From Hyphomicrobiales bacterium (lineage in GTDB: Bacteria; Pseudomonadota; Alphaproteobacteria; Rhizobiales; Beijerinckiaceae): 8,338 bases of DNA. The translations under genes were made by a program, and so were the position numbers. Shown here one piece after another: positions 5,037 to 8,338 of this stretch (the stretch's first letter is position 1; every line of letters begins with the position of its first letter). The stretch covers positions 13,702 to 22,039 of the forward strand of contig PLUH01000341.1 of the NCBI GenBank assembly GCA_003164825.1. The letters are read 5' to 3'. The notes below the pieces were generated by a model. The model ran no database searches. It saw only the letters and a list, made by a program, of their open reading frames with translations, and was not told the DNA's origin.

Positions 5037-8000
5037 ATGAACGCCTTCACCGATCTCTTCATCCGCCGGCCGGTGCTGGCGAGCGTGGTCAGCCTGCTCA
5101 TTCTGCTGATCGGCGCGATGGCCGGCTTGAGGCTGCAAGTGCGGCAGTTCCCCGAGACCTCGAACACCACGATCACCATCACCACGACCTACCCGGGCGC
5201 CGCGGCCGACGTGATCAAGGGCTTCATCACCACGCCGATCGAGCAGGCGGTGGCCAGCTCCGAGGGCATCGACACGCTCGTCTCGACATCGCAGCAGAAC
5301 GTCTCGACCATCACCCTCAATCTGCGTCTCGACGCCAACCCTGACCGGGCGATGGCCGACACGCTCTCCAAGGTCAATCAGGTGCGAGGGCTCCTTCCGC
5401 GCGACGCCAACGATCCGGTGGTGGTCAAGCAGACCGGCCAGGGCTACGCGCTCATGTACCTGTCGTTCAATTCGGACGTGATGTCCGCTTCCCAGATCAC
5501 CGACTACCTGACCCGAATCGTCCAGCCGCGCCTGCAGACCGTCGACGGCGTCGCCAACGCGCAAATCCTCGGCGGGCAGACCTTCGCCATGCGCATCTGG
5601 CTCGACCCGACCCGGATGGCGTCGCTCGGCGTGACGGCCAACGACGTGCGCGCGGCGCTCGCCGCCAACAACTTCACCACCGCGGCCGGCGAGGTCAAAA
5701 GCGATTACACCCAGATCAGCGTCAATGCGCTGACCTCGCTCGACAGCGCCAAGGCGTTCGGCAAGCTGGTGATCGCGCCCCACGGCGACGCGCTGGTGCG
5801 CCTCGGCGACGTTGCGAAAATCGAGCTCGGACCCCAGAGCGTCGATTCGTCGTCGGTATTCGACGGCCTCAAGGCGGTCTTCGTCGGCATCTATGGCACG
5901 CCGGAAGCCAATCCGCTGACCGTGATCGATGGCGTGCGCGAAATCATGCCGAGCATCCAGAGCCAATTGCCGGCCGGCTTGAGGGGGACCATCGCCTATG
6001 ATTCGACGACCTTCATCCGCGCCTCGATCTACGAGGTCGCCAAGACCCTCATCGAGGCGGCGGCGATCGTCATCGTCGTGATCTTCCTGTTTCTGGGCAA
6101 TCTGCGTTCGACGTTCATTCCGATCGTCACCATTCCGCTGTCGCTGGTCGGGGTGATGATCGCGCTGATGGCGCTCGGCTATTCGATCAACCTGCTCACG
6201 CTGCTGGCGCTGGTGCTCGGCATCGGCCTTGTCGTCGACGACGCGATCGTCGTGGTCGAGAACATTCACCGCCACATCGAAGAGGGGATGACGCCGTTCG
6301 ACGCGGCGATAAGGGGCGCGCACGAAATCGCGCTGCCGATCATCGCGATGACGATCACGCTGGCGGCGGTTTATGCGCCGATCGGGTTCGTCTCCGGCGT
6401 GACCGGCGTCCTCTTCCGCGAGTTCGCCTTCACTCTCGCAGGCGCGGTCATCGTCTCCGGCTTCATTGCGCTGACGCTGTCGCCGATGATGTGTTCGAAG
6501 CTGTTGCGCCACGAAAAGAGCGAGAGCTGGTTCGCCCGGACGCTCGACCGCTCGTTCCTCGCGCTTCGCCGCGGCTATAAGCGCCGCCTCCACAGCACGC
6601 TCAACTTCCGCGCCCTGACCATCCTCATCCTGGTCGGCGTGCTGGCGCTGACCGGCGTCATGTACGCCTCGACCCCGCGCGAGCTCGCTCCCGAGGAGGA
6701 CCAGGGCGTCCTGCTGTCGCTGATCAAGACGCCGCAGGTCGGCAACCTCGACTATACCGAGCAGGCGACCGACCGCCTATTCGCGCAGATCAAGGGGATC
6801 CCGGAAATCTCGCATGTGTTCACCATCAACGGCTTTCCTAGCGTGCGCGGCGCCTTCGCCGGCTTTCTCCTCAAGCCCTGGGACGAGCGGACAAAGAACC
6901 AAAAGCAGGTGCTGACCGAGCTCGGACCGAAATTCCTCGCCGTGCCGCAGGCGCAGGTCCAGGCCTTTTCGCCGCCCGCCCTGCCCGGCTCGACCGGCGG
7001 CTATCCGATGCAGTTCGTGATCCGGACCACCGGCGACTACGCGACCCTCGCCGACGTCGCGATCAAGATGCAGCAGGCGGCGCGGGAAAGCGGCCTCTTC
7101 CTGTTCACCGACGTCGACCTCAAGTTCGATACGCCGCAATACGTGTTCAGGGTCGACGCCGACAAGGCCAACCGCATCGGCGTCAACATGGCCGACGTCG
7201 GCACGGCGCTGGCGACGATGCTCGGCGGCAACTACGTCAATCTGTTCAGCCTCTATGGCCGCAGCTACCAGGTCATTCCGCAGGCGCCGCGCGAGTTTCG
7301 CCTGACGCCCGACTGGCTGACCCGCTATCAATTGAAGACCAGCAACGGCGAGCTCGTGCCGCTGTCGGCGGTGGCGAGCGTCTCGGAAGAGGTGCAGCCG
7401 AACGCGCTGACCAGCTTCCAGCAGCTCAATTCCGCCACCCTCTCCGGCGTGCCGTTCCCCGGCCGCACTCTCGGCGAAGCGCTCGATTTCCTCAAGGCCA
7501 AATCGCAGGAGATTTTTCCCGAGGGCTACTCCTATGACTTTCAGGGCGATTCGCGCCAGTACGAGCAGGAGGGCAATGCGCTGGTCTACGTGTTCGCGTT
7601 CGCGCTGATCGTCATCTATCTGGTGCTGGCGGCGCAATACGAGAGCTTCCGCGATCCGCTCATCATTCTCATCGCCCTGCCGACGGCGCTGTTCGGGGCG
7701 CTGCTGCCGCTCAACATCGGCGGCTTCCTCGGTTTCGCCAGCATCAACATCTATTCGCAGATCGGCCTTGTGACGCTGATCGGCCTCATCTCGAAGCACG
7801 GCATCCTGATGGTCGATTTCGCCAACCGGCTGCAGGAGACGCGCGGCCACTCGCGCCGCAGCGCGATCGAGGAGGCGGCGGCGGTGCGGTTGCGGCCGAT
7901 CCTGATGACGACCGGGGCGATGGTGGTCGGCATGATCCCGCTCATCTTCGCTTCCGGCGCCGGCGCGCGCTCCCGCTTCGCCATCGGCATCACGATCTTC

Positions 8001-8144
8001 GCCGGCATGGCGATCGGCACGCTCTTCACCCTGTTCGTGACGCCCGCGGTCTACACCTTCCTCGCTCGCGACCACGCCAGGTCGACGGCGAAAGAGAAAG
8101 AGCTCGGCCATCTCCCCGAGCGGGAGACGGAACCCGCGCGCTGA
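5037..8144 (+). CDS. RND multidrug efflux transporter, HAE1 family inner-membrane pump
   Basis: This 1035-residue protein is a full-length proton-driven RND pump of the AcrB/MexB type, working as an inner-membrane trimer. The N-terminus MNAFTDLFIRRPVLASVVSLLILLIGAMAGLRL is the standard start and first helix. Two large periplasmic porter regions follow, about 35-330 and 550-860. The proton-relay residues are present: D401 and D402 in GLVVDDAIVVVENIHRH (helix 4), and K920 in GLISKHGILMVDFANR (helix 10). Other family stretches are FREFAFTLAGAVIVSGFIALTLSPMMC and RPILMTTGAMVVGMIPLIFASGAGARSRFAIG. The start is 10 bp after the adaptor stop; only a weak GAAAAG site precedes it, consistent with coupled translation. 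No outer-membrane channel or regulator gene is in the window, so a shared TolC-like protein is likely. The substrate cannot be told from sequence. No frameshift or missing motif is seen. Confidence 0.96.
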   Translation: MNAFTDLFIRRPVLASVVSLLILLIGAMAGLRLQVRQFPETSNTTITITTTYPGAAADVIKGFITTPIEQAVASSEGIDTLVSTSQQNVSTITLNLRLDANPDRAMADTLSKVNQVRGLLPRDANDPVVVKQTGQGYALMYLSFNSDVMSASQITDYLTRIVQPRLQTVDGVANAQILGGQTFAMRIWLDPTRMASLGVTANDVRAALAANNFTTAAGEVKSDYTQISVNALTSLDSAKAFGKLVIAPHGDALVRLGDVAKIELGPQSVDSSSVFDGLKAVFVGIYGTPEANPLTVIDGVREIMPSIQSQLPAGLRGTIAYDSTTFIRASIYEVAKTLIEAAAIVIVVIFLFLGNLRSTFIPIVTIPLSLVGVMIALMALGYSINLLTLLALVLGIGLVVDDAIVVVENIHRHIEEGMTPFDAAIRGAHEIALPIIAMTITLAAVYAPIGFVSGVTGVLFREFAFTLAGAVIVSGFIALTLSPMMCSKLLRHEKSESWFARTLDRSFLALRRGYKRRLHSTLNFRALTILILVGVLALTGVMYASTPRELAPEEDQGVLLSLIKTPQVGNLDYTEQATDRLFAQIKGIPEISHVFTINGFPSVRGAFAGFLLKPWDERTKNQKQVLTELGPKFLAVPQAQVQAFSPPALPGSTGGYPMQFVIRTTGDYATLADVAIKMQQAARESGLFLFTDVDLKFDTPQYVFRVDADKANRIGVNMADVGTALATMLGGNYVNLFSLYGRSYQVIPQAPREFRLTPDWLTRYQLKTSNGELVPLSAVASVSEEVQPNALTSFQQLNSATLSGVPFPGRTLGEALDFLKAKSQEIFPEGYSYDFQGDSRQYEQEGNALVYVFAFALIVIYLVLAAQYESFRDPLIILIALPTALFGALLPLNIGGFLGFASINIYSQIGLVTLIGLISKHGILMVDFANRLQETRGHSRRSAIEEAAAVRLRPILMTTGAMVVGMIPLIFASGAGARSRFAIGITIFAGMAIGTLFTLFVTPAVYTFLARDHARSTAKEKELGHLPERETEPAR

Positions 8145-8158
8145 GGCGGCCGAAACAG

Positions 8159-8250
8159 AATCCAAGCCCGCCGCAACGAAATCCAAATCGGGCGCAACAA
8201 AATCCAAGCCCAGCGCAATAAAATCCAAATCAGGCGCAACGAAATCCAAA
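8159..8250. repeat. 21-bp tandem repeat, about 4.4 copies, with 42-bp dimer pattern
   Basis: The trinucleotide TCC followed by AA recurs at 8161, 8182, 8203, 8224 and 8245, exactly 21 bp apart, and each full unit carries GCAAC or GCAAT followed by an A-rich stretch. Units 1 and 3 share TCCAAGCCC, while units 2 and 4 share TCCAAATC followed by GGCGCAAC. The array is therefore best seen as two copies of a 42-bp dimer plus a partial fifth unit. It starts about 15 bp after the pump stop codon. A 21-bp period equals seven codons. The plus-strand +1 frame gives TKSKSGA/TKSKPSA-like heptads and the minus strand gives LDFVAPD-like heptads. I see no flanking direct repeats or transposase. Confidence 0.85.
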
Positions 8251-8255
8251 TTTGA

Positions 8256-8292
8256 ATTTCAGTCTTTTCAATGGATTAGGTCAATTTACAAT
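8256..8292. promoter_or_regulatory. AT-rich island with promoter-like hexamers on both strands
   Basis: About 60 bp (8245-8300) is strikingly AT-rich against a GC-rich background. On the minus strand, TTGACC (8279-8284) and TGAAAT (8256-8261) stand 17 bp apart, matching consensus at five and four positions. On the plus strand, TTTTCA (8265-8270) and TACAAT (8287-8292) stand 16 bp apart, matching at four and five. Plus-strand transcription would start about 15 bp before an ATG at 8314, which could open the next gene but has no visible ribosome site. These are candidates only. Confidence 0.3.
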
Positions 8293-8338
8293 TTAACCTC
8301 GCATTCGCCGCCGATGGCCGCCCGCGCGCCGGTAGGGC

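Noticed and set aside
3275..5185. 636-residue minus-strand frame joining the PsiF-like protein to a long upstream extension
   Set aside because: The extension is antisense to the adaptor gene and has the D/R/G-rich composition of a shadow. The PsiF-like protein has its own signal peptide and ribosome site at 3520.
4971..6593. 540-residue minus-strand frame antisense to the pump gene
   Set aside because: It has an arginine/aspartate/histidine-rich composition and no recognisable domain, and it mirrors the codon bias of the RND gene on the other strand.
6777..8249. 490-residue minus-strand frame beginning in the repeat array, downstream of a possible minus-strand promoter
   Set aside because: Apart from the repeat-encoded first 30 or so residues it is antisense to the pump C-terminal half and low in complexity. 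The promoter coincidence is noted under the AT-rich island, but there is no domain evidence for a protein.
8159..8250. Repeat array as a CRISPR
   Set aside because: Units are contiguous with no unique spacers, and the 21-bp period is too short for a repeat-spacer array.

Overview
The window looks like an ordinary chromosomal stretch from a high-GC alphaproteobacterium, most likely Hyphomicrobiales. This rests on the strong G/C bias at third codon positions, the Rhizobiales-style solute-binding protein, the DUF29 gene and the PsiF-type small protein. I cannot assign a genus. I found no RNA gene, CRISPR array, insertion sequence, phage gene or convincing new multi-gene system.

Layout, left to right. 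Bases 1-621 (minus) hold the N-terminal 207 codons of apolipoprotein N-acyltransferase (Lnt), which runs off the left edge. Bases 622-853 form its upstream region and hold no gene I can support. Bases 854-1398 are a gene graveyard. They contain the middle of a LysR-type regulator (minus, with a frameshift) and the C-terminal part of an MDR-family oxidoreductase (plus). The two abut head to head, as though one deletion removed both 5' halves and the shared promoter. Bases 1498-2697 (minus) encode an orphan type I periplasmic binding protein of the branched-chain amino acid/amide class. It is divergent from a DUF29 gene (2812-3252, plus). That gene converges on a small secreted protein with two PsiF-like repeats (3275-3520, minus).

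A 177-bp GC-rich divergent spacer with several inverted repeats separates the PsiF-like gene from a two-gene efflux operon (plus). The operon encodes a periplasmic adaptor (3698-5026) with an unusual predicted three-helix N-terminus and, 10 bp later, a full-length HAE1-type RND pump (5037-8144). The two should assemble in the inner membrane and periplasm and need an outer-membrane TolC-like channel. No such channel gene, and no regulator gene, is present here.

After the pump gene lies a 21-bp tandem repeat (about 8159-8250) with a 42-bp higher-order pattern, then a short AT-rich island with promoter-like hexamers on both strands. The last bases are too few to identify the next gene.

The items most worth checking are the double-truncated LysR/MDR remnant, the three-helix adaptor N-terminus, and the period-21 repeat with an open lysine/serine-rich +1 frame just past the pump stop codon.
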